A DNA stretch of 64,000 nt from Euglena gracilis (GCA_039621445.1 CP154956.1:59467178-59531177), one strand, 5' to 3'; counted from the first letter of the stretch, positions 1 to 10,612 are shown. Program-made: numbers and translations. The notes: generated by a model from the sequence alone, not told the origin.

Positions 1-1141
1 GTGAATGTTGATTTTGACGATGGGACGTTATCCAATATTTGAGTTGGTGGAAAATCCAGAGGGGGTTGTTGTAAATTGGGAGCTGTTGTCGGAGTGCAGT
101 TCTTGCCAGAGGTTCCTGATGATGAGAGTGAATGGCTGACAGACATTTTTTCAGACACATGTAATCAATCATAATCATGTGGGTTATTAATTAATCAATT
201 TCATGTGGGTTCCTTCTTCCTTCCTCCTAAGAGGCATGTTATACATGTGCTCATGTTATTTTATCGTGAGCCATTCTTCTCAGTGGCAGAACTTTGCCTG
301 GAGGCTTCTGGCATGAGTCAGCATGTTTCTCAGTTTGAGATTTGTGTAATATTTCCAACAGGCCGTTATGAAGAGAAACGGGAATTTTCTTTTTATTTCT
401 TGAGGACCGCTAAAAGCCAAAAAAATCATAGATCAAAAGACACATTTTTGGGTGTTTCGGCTGGTTTGGCGATGATCTGAGGAGGCCAAAAATAGTTTCC
501 CCCCTTGAGGTCGACCTCTTTCGTCTAAAATAACCGAATTGAAAATTTTCCCTTTGGATTTGTGGTTGAATGTGCTGGGACAGCAGATATTTTTTTGTTT
601 CGTTCAGGACTGCCCTGATTGTAAAGAGTCATTCTAAAATGGACGGGGTTGAATTTTCTCACTTATGACCCCACCAGAGCCTTTTCACCATAGTCAGTCA
701 CTCATTCTCTAACCCCCCCCCCCCCCAGACAGTCGGGTGGTGAGGTCAAGAATCTGAAGAGTGACTGACTGGCTCTTCGAAAGTATAATGTTATTTGACA
801 GTTGTCTCTTTCAACCCATCTTTTCCCAACCTTGGCTATTTTTGGACTCCCAGGGGTAACCCTAGGGGGGGGGTCAGCTTTTATTGCGAAACCCCCCCGG
901 GGGATCGTTCGCAACGTCCTGCTCGGCGAGTTTATAAAAGCAAATTTGACATTATTGGACAGAGTTAGAACTTTTGAACCGCGGTTTTAAAGACTTGCCC
1001 AGTCCAACCTCAGACCCCTCACGTTTGCATTCTCTTCAAATTTTCATCGGGAGGCCTTCTTCATTTCCTATTTTATTTGCAGGATAGCACGGTGAGTTAG
1101 TAGAAATAAAAAACCAACAAACTTTTGATCCGCGCGAACAG
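1..1141. other. Non-coding stretch, no gene supported
   Basis: AT-rich intron-like or intergenic sequence with a C tract near 713-726 and a G tract/C tract pair at about 863-902. A 91-codon open frame at 205-480 has no splice, codon-bias or homology support. At 1083-1091 a 9-base segment lies between a TTTGCAG acceptor and a GTGAGT donor; it could be a micro-exon but is too short to call. Confidence 0.5.
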
Positions 1142-1307
1142 ATTGGGCAAGCGCAGTGCCTCCTTGTCGCAGATGGCCCCCGGGGACCTCGTGATGATCC
1201 ATGTGGAGAAGGAGGGGGCGGAGCGCGTCATCCCCGTCGTCGCTGGGGGCATCAAGCCGGGGCAACTGGACCAGGCCCTACCCTGCCCTCCCTCTCTGGT
1301 CGTGTGA
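1142..1307 (+). CDS. Candidate terminal exon, unknown protein
   Basis: The open frame runs from an AG at 1140-1141 to a TGA at 1305-1307 and encodes about 54 residues. Nearly all codons end in G or C (runs of GTC, GAG, ATC, CCC), unlike the flanks, which is the main reason to call it coding. The core reads MAPGDLVMIHVEKEGAERV. The acceptor has a poor pyrimidine tract; a second AG at 1170-1171, just before ATGGCC, is possible. No donor precedes the stop, so this looks like the last exon of a gene entering from the left. Family not recognised. Confidence 0.4.
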
Positions 1308-1954
1308 CTGCTGACCAGTCACCAACCTTAGCATGAGAATGAAAAAGTAAATTTATGCCAGTTGCACCTGAACGCAATAACTGGGTGGTTGACCAATCCT
1401 CCAACCTGTGCAGGATCGGGGGGTTTAGACAGCAGCACCTGGGTCTATTGAATTTGAACTCTGTATGGCGCAATGCTTGGGAGTGTCTTTTTTTGGATGG
1501 GCAGAGGCTTGTTTCTTTGTTTCCCTGAGCTGCGACAGATGTGGCAGCGAGCTCATCCCATCACCACTATTCCCCCCAACTCCGCCAAGGGTTGGCTTTG
1601 GTCCCCAGCGACTAAAAACACCAACACGAGGCGAAATCGTGTGGTGTTTGTGGTATTCACAAAATATTTCAACAAAGCAATTAAGGAACCACCTACATTT
1701 TTGATCAAACCAAACCAGAACCAATCAGCATCCAAATGGTAGTCCAGCTGGTAACGTAGTCATTTCCACCAAATCCCTGTGAGGTCTTAAATGATCCCTG
1801 AAAATGGAAGTGGGTTGCTAAGTTTGGTGAAGGTGTGACTGGAAAAAGCAGTTGAATACTAATTTATCTGCATTTCAAGTGAACCCAATCACTTTAATTT
1901 GGGGGGGATTGCGACGCTTTTTTGCGACGCATTTGTATTTTCACCGCCTCAAAG

Positions 1955-2379
1955 TTGATGACAGTGCCAAAGTGGAGGGCAGGCGTTTCCTCCTGGAGTC
2001 ACTGGTCTGTCTGTGGGTGAGTTTGCCGCTGACTCTCTGGCTTTGTGGACTGTGATCCACACGAGTGGGTGAAATTGCAGAATTTCGAACACGAGGAATA
2101 AAGTCATTTTTCCTAATTGCGACCCTGGGAGGTTGGGATGTGTGATCCCTGGCGGTGGAGCCTGACCCGGACTGAGGCATCCCCACTCCCTCCCGCCCTT
2201 CACAACCGGACCGCGTGTTGTCTGCTCGTCAGGTCCAATCCCTGAAGGGGATGTCTGTTGCTGTCTCCTCAAGCCCAGTTCTCATCTGTTTTGTTGGGAG
2301 GAGGACTCGTTCTTCTACGGATGAATTCCACAAGTCCAATACCCCTAAGCGCAAATTTTTTGTTCAAATCCTGACCTGA
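1955..2379 (+). CDS. Candidate last two exons of an unknown gene
   Basis: Exon a is about 1955-2016 and ends in a strong donor (CTGTGG followed by GTGAGT at 2017). Its frame reads VDDSAKVEGRRFLLESLVCL. Exon b starts after the acceptor CTCGTCAG at 2233 and runs in the same phase to TGA at 2377-2379, reading VQSLKGMSVAVSSSPVLIC then a basic tail. The consistent phase across a GT-AG pair is the main support. The 5' end of exon a is uncertain. Family not recognised; confidence is limited by the short lengths. Confidence 0.35.
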
Positions 2380-2941
2380 TCCCTAATCTTTGTAAAAATA
2401 GCCCCACATCTGCAGGTGGGAACGTCGAAATCGACCACTTTCAGCATTTTCCAGGGGGGGGGGCACAGGAATGGGACCCTCGCCCCTGGTTCTATTTGTG
2501 GATTCTGGGGGGGGACAAGTCAAAGGCTTCCATGGAGATATATCTGGAAGAACCTCAAGGAACCAGAGAGAACCTAAAGTTTTGCAGGGTAAGCTGCCAG
2601 AGCTGCCTTGGGCACTGCTGCACACACACCATCACCATCATTTTGGGCTTGGGGTTGGGTATGACCCACAAATTGCAGGTTTAAATTAATGCTCCATACT
2701 GTCTCTCTAATTTTCTCAATTTTTACAAATAATTGGGTAAAATTAAAATAGTTTTTGTACGCAAGTTCTGTCATAAATAGTCAGGACCGAGAATTTTGTG
2801 CTTCACAACGATTTTGTGAACCCCTACTAAAGGATTTTGTGGGAAGGGGTTTCCATTGAGCATCTCCACTTTAAGGACCCCCTCGCCTGTGGATGCTGTA
2901 ATAACAAAAACTGCCTGTGGATGTGGAGTTTTTTTTTATAG
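2380..2941. other. Non-coding stretch, no gene supported
   Basis: AT-rich sequence with short G tracts near 2453-2462 and 2510-2516. No open frame with splice or codon-bias support was seen on either strand. Confidence 0.4.
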
Positions 2942-3520
2942 CTGAGTCAAAATGCCCCCATGCCTCAAACAGAAATTCAACAAATAAATTTGAAAAGGTT
3001 TGGAAGTTTTCGCTGAAAGAATAAAAGAGATGGTTTTCTATTCAAGAAGAACATATAATTATCAGATTATCATCAAAAAGGACATAAACACCCCAAGGCC
3101 TATGACAGACCAGAGACGTAAAGGAGGAGGATCTGTGTCTGGTACTGGTCATTTTTGGAAAACTGCCAAGCAGACCAAAGCAACCACATGTCCATGTACA
3201 ATATGGCGGATGCGCATTTGCTGCCTGCCTTTCAATGGCCCGTGCTTCCTCCACTGCCTGTAAATTCAATCCCCTGCCTAGAGTCTGCCTGTAGATGACT
3301 GATGCCACACAGTGCCCCTCTATGGGACACTTTCATGCCTTCCAACTGACCCCTTCTCTGCTTCTCCCAGATTGTGGTCTCTGGTCTGTCATGGGCCTTG
3401 GGGTGTTTATGTTCTTTTTGATAAAGAAACCATCTCTTTTGTTCTTTCAGCGAAAACTTCCAACCTTTCCAAATTAAATCGTCGAATTTCTGTTTGAGGC
3501 AGGTGCCATTTTGACTCAGG
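2942..3520. mobile_element. Foldback element with long inverted arms
   Basis: The left arm (about 2942-3117) and right arm (about 3387-3520) are imperfect reverse complements. The outermost match is CTGAGTCAAAATG on the left with CATTTTGACTCAG on the right; further in, both carry GGAAGTTTTCGCTGAAAGAA and ACATAAACACCCCAAGGC in inverted order. The ~270-bp centre has no reading frame. No target-site duplication was recognised. This is the architecture of a non-autonomous foldback/MITE element. The left arm has about 30 extra bases near 3050-3080, so the arms have diverged. Confidence 0.75.
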
Positions 3521-4719
3521 AAGGGGAAGGCACCACTGGTTTGGTCAAATCTCAATCACCCTCTCAATGCCTGACAAGCGTTTGAATGGGATTTCAAATT
3601 TTGATAGCAAGCAACCCACACCAAGTTGGTCGTCATGGTCATGGACACAATCATCATCATAACCCCTGTATGTATGTGGCCCGGCTTTATATTCGATTGG
3701 AATATCCCTGGGCAGTTGATATGGGGGGGGTTTACGTATGTCCGGGGGAGGGTCGAGGTTTTTGGGTGACACTGGTTCTTCTTCAATCCAAGTCAATTGC
3801 AATTTTATTGGCCTCTCAATTCTCTCCACGTACAATTTAGGACACACAGATGCACTTCACGTGCAAAAATCCAACTTTCACAGAAAGATTTATCAAAAGC
3901 AACCTTGGGAGGATTTCCATTTCAGTGAGTATCAAACTGCCAAATATAAAGCCAGAGGGGTCCGATCTTTAACACTCCAATGTTAACCCTTGGTTGTGTG
4001 CGTGCAAGCTCTGCTCCCCTCAAGTAGACCCTTTGGCCTTTACTTGTTATCTTGGCCCCTTGTTTTTAGGCTGTTTGGCCTATTTTGCGCCTGGCCTGCC
4101 AAAAATTAACATGCAAACTTGGCCCCCCAAGGTCGGCCCCTCAGCCTTACCTTCAACCGTGGTCCGGGTGGGGCCAAGTGCCCGGGGGGGGGGGGGCGTA
4201 ATCAACATGGTGGGTTTGAGGATGGATGGTAACCAGAAAACCTTGGGGTTGACCAAATCACTTCCCCAAATAAAATAACACAAAAACTAACAATAAAAGA
4301 GACAATGAAACAGACGTGCAAATGAGCAAGAGACGTGCAAATGTGCAAATGAATGTGCCCCACGACCACCACAAGCAAACCACCAAATTCTAATGGAGAA
4401 TGAAGGAAAGCGGCAAAAACACTGAGATGGGGCCCACTGCAAAATCAGTGGCTGCACCTGGTGGCGATAAGTTGGTCGTTTAGACCATCCACTGGTGATG
4501 CGCGTCTGCCCCCAAGCCCCCCCAGGACAGTTTTAATTTTCTAATTTTAATTGGCGTTGAAATTTCAGTGTGAAGTCTGTTTGTCATTTCCCCTTATTTT
4601 GAAATTCAATTTTGGTGCACAACACAAAACCCCCGCCACATCCCCCCGCCTTCCTCGGCGCGCGTCCGCCCCGCCCAGCCGCCCCTCAGCCGCCGCGGGG
4701 CCGCGGCGCATGCGGCCCC
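3521..4719. other. Non-coding stretch with one weak minus-strand frame
   Basis: Mostly AT-rich with a 12-base G run near 4186. A 100-codon frame on the minus strand (3847 to 3545, core EEEPVSPKNLDPPPDIRK) has a protein-like composition but AT-ending codons and no homology I recognise. I do not call it a gene. Confidence 0.35.
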
Positions 4720-5021
4720 ATGTCCTCCGCGAAGCGCGCGGTGCTGGCCCTCGCCGTCGTGCTCGTCTCCCTCGCCGCGTGCCTCATCCTGACCCTCAAC
4801 GCCCCCATCGATGACGTCCCCCACCGCCGGCCCCCCACCCCCCGCCAGCCGCACTCTGGCCGACCCCCACGGCGCAGCGGCCGGACCCCCCAGCCCCCAC
4901 CCAATGACCCACAATACCGCCCCCCCCATCCAAAACACACCATGTCGTTTCCCCCGCCCCTGTCAACTACACATTCCCTGAACATTGGCGTGCCTTGGAC
5001 ACCTGGGGTGGGTGGTGTTGT
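4720..5021 (+). CDS. First coding exon: N-terminal signal-anchor of a membrane protein
   Basis: ATG at 4720 opens a G/C-ending reading frame that begins MSSAKRAVLALAVVLVSLAA. Two basic residues (K5, R6) precede a ~20-residue hydrophobic helix at about residues 7-28, followed by an acidic/proline-rich juxtamembrane stretch (NAPIDDVPHRRPP). This is a type II signal-anchor or a signal peptide. The frame stays open to a good donor, GTAAGG, at 5022. The upstream ATG at 4710 is in another frame, so 4720 is preferred. The proline-rich part after about residue 40 is less certain. Golgi-resident enzymes often start this way, but no catalytic domain is visible nearby. Confidence 0.55.
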
Positions 5022-5124
5022 GTAAGGTTTCCCTCTTCTAGGGTGTATGTGTGCGTGTGTGCCTGTGCCAACCACACTGGGCCACCTGCATACCACTGCT
5101 GCCCCAGTAGCGTCCTCACTACAG

Positions 5125-5459
5125 GTCTCAGTGGCCCTGGGGGGGGGGCAACGCCGTGGCTGCTGCGCCGTGCTGGCGACGCTCCGCCGAGGGCCGCCCC
5201 GCCCCGCCCCACCGCGGCGGTCCGGCGGAGGAGCCGCCCGCCCTCCGCCCCGCCGCTGAGCGACCGCCGCCCCCCCGCCCCCCTCCGGGCTGACCGGGAG
5301 GAGACCTTCGCCGAGCGGCGGCGGAAGACGCCGCCGACGCCGCCCCCCCTGCCGGAGCAGCAGGAGGGGCCGCAGATGCCGGTGGCGCCCCCGCACCATC
5401 CCCGGGAGCATCCGCACAAGTCTCCTCCCCAGGCCCAGGCCGAACCAGACATTCACTTG
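5125..5459 (+). CDS. Second exon: proline/arginine-rich stalk
   Basis: Follows an acceptor (CTCACTACAG) at 5124 and ends at 5459, where CACTTG meets a GTGTGT donor. The 3' half is clearly coding: RADREETFAERRRKTPPTPP continuing to QAQAEPDIHL, with G/C third bases. The 5' half reads better in the neighbouring frame (AEGRPAPPHRGGPAEEPPAL), and the two meet near C-rich runs at 5265-5285. Either there is a one-base homopolymer indel or one half is not translated. The low-complexity composition suits the stalk of the type II membrane protein begun at 4720. Confidence 0.5.
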
Positions 5460-5669
5460 GTGTGTTCAGCAAACCTCATTTCTGTGGCTCATGTGTTCAC
5501 TAACATGAAGGATGTGTTTAATTGTGTTCACCGAAAGTTCTTTGTGTACATCTGCGAAGCAAAAATTCTTGTTCCCATAAATGTGCTGGTCTGATGTATT
5601 TCAATTTTTGATCGTTATTTTTCATGATGGTAGGAATTATTTTATATTCACTCTCTTTGTTTCCCCCAG

Positions 5670-5792
5670 TTTGCGATGTTGACAAAGCTTGCAGATTTTT
5701 TTTCTTTGCTCACAGTTTCTGTTGTTATTCTTTTTTGCATCATGCTGGGCCTCAGCATGTTCAGGAATTTTTTCCAAAGCAACGAACATTGA
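5670..5792 (+). CDS. Hydrophobic exon ending in a stop
   Basis: After a strong acceptor (TTTCCCCCAG, ends 5669) a 40-codon frame runs to TGA at 5790. It contains one long hydrophobic helix, FSLLTVSVVILFCIMLGL, followed by SMFRNFFQSNEH. Codons are AT-ending, unlike the exons at 4720 and 5125, so it may be a small separate gene tail or a chance frame. A loose resemblance to the pore-domain helices of ion channels was noticed but is not strong enough to name it. Confidence 0.3.
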   Translation, partial: FAMLTKLADFFSLLTVSVVILFCIMLGLSMFRNFFQSNEH

Positions 5793-5971
5793 TGAAAAAA
5801 AATCAAACAATACAGCTGTGTACCTACCGGTGTACAACAGCATTTGTCTGTAGGTTAATTTGTGGAAATCGTTCCAGGGAACCAGCCCTTTTGGGAGCCT
5901 GACAATAGTGATGTTGACACCAACTCCGGTGAAAATTGCTATTAAAATGATGTTTGAATTGCTTCTGTGGT

Positions 5972-6222
5972 ACCCCCCCCCCCTTGTTGTACGACCACTT
6001 CTCATTTACGACCACCCCCCGGTCGCAGGTTGCAGGTCATGGGGGTGTTATGACCCCCCCGGTCGCAGGTTGCAGGTTGCGAAAATTTTAACACCACCTT
6101 ACCTACGACCGCCCCCTCATTAATGACCACCCCCCCGGTCGCAGGTTGCAGGTTATGGGGGTGTTCCCCCCCCCCCCCCCCGGTCACAGGTTGCAGGAAC
6201 CCGGTCGTACGACAAGGGGGGG
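5972..6222. mobile_element. C-tract MITE-like element 1
   Basis: Terminal inverted repeats CCCCCCTTGTTGTACGACC (5978-5996) and GGTCGTACGACAAGGGGGG (6203-6221) differ at one base. Inside are four direct copies of GGTCGCAGGTTGCAGGT or a close variant (from about 6020, 6060, 6137 and 6181), each preceded by a C tract. No coding capacity. Non-autonomous DNA element by structure; no target-site duplication identified. Confidence 0.65.
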
Positions 6223-7315
6223 CGGCGGGTAGTCCCGATAAAAAGTGTCATCCATTTGGGAAAAGAGAGCAGTGGGAAAACAAATTAAGCAATTTGTTCA
6301 CGGGTGCAGATTGCGGTAGCAACAGTTGATACTCTCCTTCTGCCCTTGCCAACCCTTCAGGCGGACCTGAGGGGGGGCTTGCGACTCCCCTCCACAGCCT
6401 TCCTCCCCTCCCATCCCCCGCTCCCTGGACCTCCCCTGCCCTCACCCCTTCCAGACCGGCACCCACCCAGCCACTTTTGCGGTCAATTTTGGGTCAAAAA
6501 ATCAGCTCTTTGCGCCGGAAAGAAAAAGAAGGTCCCAAACCCATGCTCACCCACCAACTCTCCCCACAAGTCCTTTACCCCTGAAACAACCTCTACCTTC
6601 CCCCACCTCCCTTCTCCCGTCCCCCTACATAAAATGGTGGGAACCATATCCGTTGCATACCTCTGCCCACCCAGGATATTCCCCCCCCCCCCCTTGGATA
6701 TTGACACCCTGGGCCGTTGGGCCAAATTTGCACCCCCCCCCCCTAAGTTGACCTCTGTTGGGTCCCGGAAAAATTCTTCCAGGTTTAAAAATGCACTAAG
6801 AGGATTGTTTTCCCAGAAAATATTTTTTTTTGCCTAACGAAGCGGTTGGGAACCATTGAAAACACACAGTTCCTAAGACGATGCCCAATGGTGATTGGGG
6901 GGTTCGAAAATTCATCCGTTTACTTGGCACGTGAGTCCAAGTGTGGGCAAAGTGACCGACCCCCCTGGGCTGTTGGGCCCAACTTGAACCCCCCCCCCCC
7001 CCCCCACGGGGACCCCCCGGCGTTTAGGCCCAACTTGATTGGGCCAATATCCTGGGGGTGGGTGGCCAGAAAGTTGAATTTGGAAAACTTTTTTTAGAGA
7101 TTTTTGCGCCCTTCCCGGCATCTTGTCTTATTTTTGGGATTCTTTTTTTGAGATTTTGCTGGGTCCGCCCCTGTGGGGTCTTTGGGTGGGGCAGGTTGCC
7201 TATGCTTTCGCCTATGTTGCCAATACATTTGTTTGCTGAATAAGCAACATAAAGAGTTTGTGGTTGCCATTCTTTTTTTGGCACAAATCTGTACCAAAAA
7301 AAGCCCCGTGCCTCT
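6223..7315. other. Intron-like DNA with repeated C-tract module
   Basis: No supported gene. Two related modules at about 6668-6760 and 6962-7045 share CCTGGGC(C/T)GTTGGGCC and end in long C runs, suggesting another C-tract repeat family. Pyrimidine-rich stretches (6350-6480) read as proline-rich frames but lack ATG, splice or homology support. Confidence 0.4.
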
Positions 7316-7341
7316 GACTTAGGCGGCCTAACTCGCACTTA
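7316..7341 (+). repeat. Left 26-bp terminal inverted repeat
   Basis: Begins GACTTAGGCGGCC and ends CTCGCACTTA; perfect reverse complement of 10028-10053. The core TTAGGCGGCCTAA is itself nearly palindromic. Confidence 0.85.
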
Positions 7342-7948
7342 AGGTTTTCATTTTTAGCTTGCGCTTTGGCGCAAATTTTCGATTTCTTTGAGACCCGGCG
7401 GTAGAACCCACCCTTTTGACCCTCTGGTTCCGCGGAGACCCTCCACGGTGGCGTGTGCATCATTTTCCGATGTTGGGACCCGGGGAACAGGCCCAATTTT
7501 GGTGTTTTTTGGCCTGTGCACCATTTTGAAAAAGGTCCAAAACCCTGGGTTTGACCGCCGAGGCACATGAATTTTCCCAAAATGGGCCAAAACCCCCGGT
7601 GTGAGTCCCTCGTTTTTGAAGCCTTGACTGTGTTCCCCGGATGGTGCCACACAGTCCAGGTGACAATTGGCCCTTTTTGTTGCTTTTTTTGGCTCTGTGA
7701 TATGTCCGTGAAGAGTTTGGCTGCTGAGGCATCCAGAGGGTGGACTCTACACACACGTCGTGAAAGTTGGAAAAAAACGGCATGTCACAAAGTTGTGATC
7801 CCTGTGTGCTTGAAGCGCGAGGAGCGGTACAGTGGGAACCACCCAGGTGGGGGGGGTGGGGGGATTGAGGGCAAGCCCAGGGACCTGTCCCAACGTCTGG
7901 TGAGCAACGCCAGGCCCCACACTGCCGGGAACAGAAGGCAATGTTTAT

Positions 7949-8425
7949 GGACATTTGCGCTTAAGCGCAAGTGTTTTAGCTTGCGCTTAAGCGCAAGTTA
8001 AAAAATTTGCGCTTAAGCGCAAGCTAAAACAGAAGCCCCCTGAGCTTATGGGACCCTCTGATGTGTTACGGTGTGTTGGGGGCCCCTCTCTGAACGGCCA
8101 GTGTGCGGGCTTGGTGAGGAAATACCTTGCGCCGAAGCGCAAACCATCATACAAAAAACTGAGAAGTGCAAACACGCAGCTGACGTGTAATCTGAATGAA
8201 CAAGCAGTGCATTATGTGGGCATGTCCCTTGCGCTTCGGCGCAAATGTATTTCCTCACCAAACCCGCACACTGGCCGTTCAGAGAGGGGCCCCCAACACA
8301 CCGTAACACATCAGAGGGACTCCCATAAGCTCAGGGGGCTTCTGTTTTAGCTTGCGCTTAAGCGCAATTTTTTTAACTTGCGCTTAAGCGCAAGCTAAAA
8401 CACTTTCGCTTAAGCGCAAATGTCC
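7949..8425. mobile_element. Foldback element nested in the TIR element
   Basis: Arms 7949-8143 and 8228-8425 are near-perfect inverted repeats of about 195 bp around an ~84-bp loop. Each arm carries four of the TTGCGC palindromes (one degenerate in the right arm), then the shared block CAGAAGCCCCCTGAGCTTAT. The right arm differs by a few bases (for example TCGCTTAAGCG at 8406). The outer ends read GGACATTTGCGC and GCGCAAATGTCC. A transcript would form a very long hairpin. It may be the origin of the palindrome family or an internal duplication of it. Confidence 0.8.
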
Positions 8426-8448
8426 TTTCAAATGGCAGATGCGTTTGA

Positions 8449-8745
8449 ATGCGTTCGTGCTGTGTGAGAAGGTGGGGGATAGAGGAAAATGATGAGGAGG
8501 GTTTGAGCGCTGCTGTGCCAGAAGCTTGGTTGGTGCTTTTGAACTATTCAGGTGCTGGGGAGGAAGTGGTTGTTACAATGAGACCAATCGTGGGCGGTAG
8601 GCTGTGGAGCCTGAGTGAACTTGCACTCAGTGCACAAAGTGGGGTTTTTGGGGATGTTGACAGAAAGACTTTTTCTGCTGAACAATGCCCTCCATCTGCC
8701 TGGTGGCATGTGGCTGTCTGGCGGGTTGCAAATTACCGAAAAAAG
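8449..8745 (+). CDS. Exon-like open frame inside the TIR element
   Basis: The frame is open from about 8449; an AG at 8481-8482, before GAAAATGATGAGG, is a possible acceptor. It ends at 8745 with an excellent donor (AAAAAG followed by GTGTGTAAG). It encodes GLSAAVPEAWLVLLNYSGAG... through WWHVAVWRVANYRKK, a balanced composition with tryptophans. The frame also continues unspliced to a stop at 8914-8916. It could be a host exon in which the element sits or a remnant of the element's own gene. No transposase motif was seen; family unknown. Confidence 0.4.
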
Positions 8746-10027
8746 GTGTGTAAGCATGTCTTCCCTTCTCCGCCGTTGTTGATGGGCCCTTTCAATTTCT
8801 CAATTCCATTCGCTCATCCCCAAAGTTGTGTGCTTCAAATCCTGGGCGAGGAAAGGGGGGTCACGAGCTTCTTTAAAACACCCTTTCGACGCCTAAAACT
8901 GTTTCCTCGGCTGTGATTCCCAGGGTTTATCTGGTACCTGTTCTTTTCCAAACAGAATTTTTCCGACTTTCAAAAGTCGGCCAAAGAGAAGGGCCCCTCA
9001 GGCACGCTTAAGTGCGAGGCAAGTGGGAGGAACCTCCGGCACTAGAAGTTGGGTTTACAACGCATAGGACAAGACATGTCTGGATATCAAGAAGTTGGCG
9101 GTTGTTTTCACACACCAGGGGGTTGGCTTCCTGTCCCAGGCAAGGCTTCCCTCCACCTGAGCTCTGTCCGCTCTGGTGATGAGATGCTTCCACGACTGCT
9201 CTCTCCACCGGCAGTGATAAAAATAGAAAATTAAAATTGATGGCTGTTGCGCCATAGCGCAATAGGCAGGCTCATGCAGAACGGAAATTTAAGAGTTATA
9301 TTGCGCCAAAGCGCAAGTAGAAATACACTTTTAAAATTGTAAAAGCAACGTGGCTCTTGCGCAGACGCGCAATGTTGACCAATTTTAAGTCAACGTGACT
9401 GAGAGTAGGCTTCCGTCCACCTGTACTACAATTTTGTGCTCTATCCCCTCTGGTGTTCGTACTCTACCAGGGCCGTTCTCTCCCTCCGTTGTGAGATAAG
9501 TTTTAAACAGTTATATTTGCGCTTCGGCGCAAGCCATGTTGCTTTTGTGTTTTTAAAAATTGTATTTCCATTTGCGCTTTGGCGCAAGGTAACTCTTAAT
9601 TTTTCATTCTTCATGAGCCTACCCCTTGCGCTTTGGCGCAAATGGAAACACATGTTGACACAAAAGTTGTTATCATTGTTCAAGTGCGGCAGTGGTCACC
9701 CACGTGTTGAATCACAAAAAAGTCAAAAATTTGCGCCAAAGCGCAAATGGTTTTATTTTTTGTAATTTCAAAAATTTGCGCCAAAGCGCAAATGAGTAGT
9801 GGAGCACCCTCGTTTCATCACCCGCCACCTTGTGTTCATGCACACTGGGACCCGGGAGTGCTGTGCCCGTAGACCGTGGAGTTCCTAGTCGTTGGTTTCG
9901 TCCCCAGGCCCTGGGGTGCAGGGAGACACTTTTTTCAGACTGTCCTGAGTCTCAGGCCACGGTGGTCGAAAACCAAACTTTTTTGGGGTTTTGCGCGTCG
10001 GCGCAAATTTACAGTCACTTTCAAAGC

Positions 10028-10053
10028 TAAGTGCGAGTTAGGCCGCCTAAGTC
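10028..10053 (-). repeat. Right 26-bp terminal inverted repeat
   Basis: Ends GGCCGCCTAAGTC; exact reverse complement of 7316-7341. Confidence 0.85.
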
Positions 10054-10612
10054 TGACCCCCCGGGGTGCCCACTTGCATCCTAATTCTAACCCTGCCCCT
10101 ACCCAATCGAAACGGTGAACCCCACCCCCAGGTCATCCCACTGGGCCCCGGGGCCCAGAGGAATGGGGCTGCGAAATTGTGTTCACCAAGGAATCCATTC
10201 CCCTCACAAGGCATGCTGTTGATGGCCGGTATCACACCTGTGCAGAGGTTGAAAAATGGCAATCGTTCTTACGCTGTTTTGGATTCTGAAGGGCTCGCTC
10301 ACATTCCCCTGCGACTCTCTGTGCCTGGTTCTGCTTGCGATGCGCCTCAAGCGCCGGTTGGAAGAGCTTTGGATGCCAAGGCCTCACACACCAAAACAAG
10401 GCATTTGCGTCCCATAGACACTTGCAATCAATGTCTGGCAATTTTTTTCGATGCACCAGCGCTTTTTGTGCCCTTGGTTGACCCCCTGCACGTGGCAAGG
10501 CTGCGTATCCATTCCCCAGGATTGTCCCCAATTTCACGGGAGTACAAGAGTTACAAACAATGGACAGTCTTTTTTCATTTCATTTTGCTCTCGTCGTAGC
10601 CAACCCCGACAG
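10054..10612. other. Intron-like stretch with one uncertain open frame
   Basis: A 177-codon plus-strand frame (10066-10599) has a protein-like middle (GITPVQRLKNGNRSYAVLDS), but the antisense frame (10537-10232) looks equally plausible and neither has clear splice sites or codon bias. Left uncalled. Confidence 0.3.

Larger units (their letters stand above)
7359..10006. repeat. Dispersed array of TTGCGC-N4-GCGCAA palindromes
   Basis: At least 16 copies of a 16-bp hairpin with invariant 6-bp arms and a variable 4-base centre. Starts include 7359, 7955, 7981, 8007, 8127, 8229, 8352, 8378, 9247, 9301, 9357, 9517, 9572, 9626, 9731, 9776 and 9991; one at 8405 is degenerate. Centres include TTTG, TTAA, CGAA, TTCG, CATA, CAAA, AGAC and GTCG. 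Flanks are usually A/T, extending some arms by one or two bases. Spacing is irregular (about 25 to 600 bp), so this is not a tandem or CRISPR array. Confidence 0.85.
7316..10053. mobile_element. 2.74-kb element with perfect 26-bp terminal inverted repeats
   Basis: Bounded by GACTTAGGCGGCCTAACTCG... (7316-7341) and its exact reverse complement (10028-10053). Just inside each end, and scattered through the interior, are copies of a 16-bp palindrome. A ~480-bp foldback element (7949-8425) and one exon-like frame (8449-8745) also lie inside. The palindrome family was seen nowhere else in the window, which supports treating 7316-10053 as one unit. No target-site duplication is evident (flanks CTCT and TGAC) and no transposase was recognised, so it would be non-autonomous or a decayed DNA transposon. 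Confidence 0.7.

Noticed and set aside
7359-10006. CRISPR array
   Set aside because: The repeats are 16-bp palindromes at irregular spacing with no uniform spacers, in a eukaryotic context.
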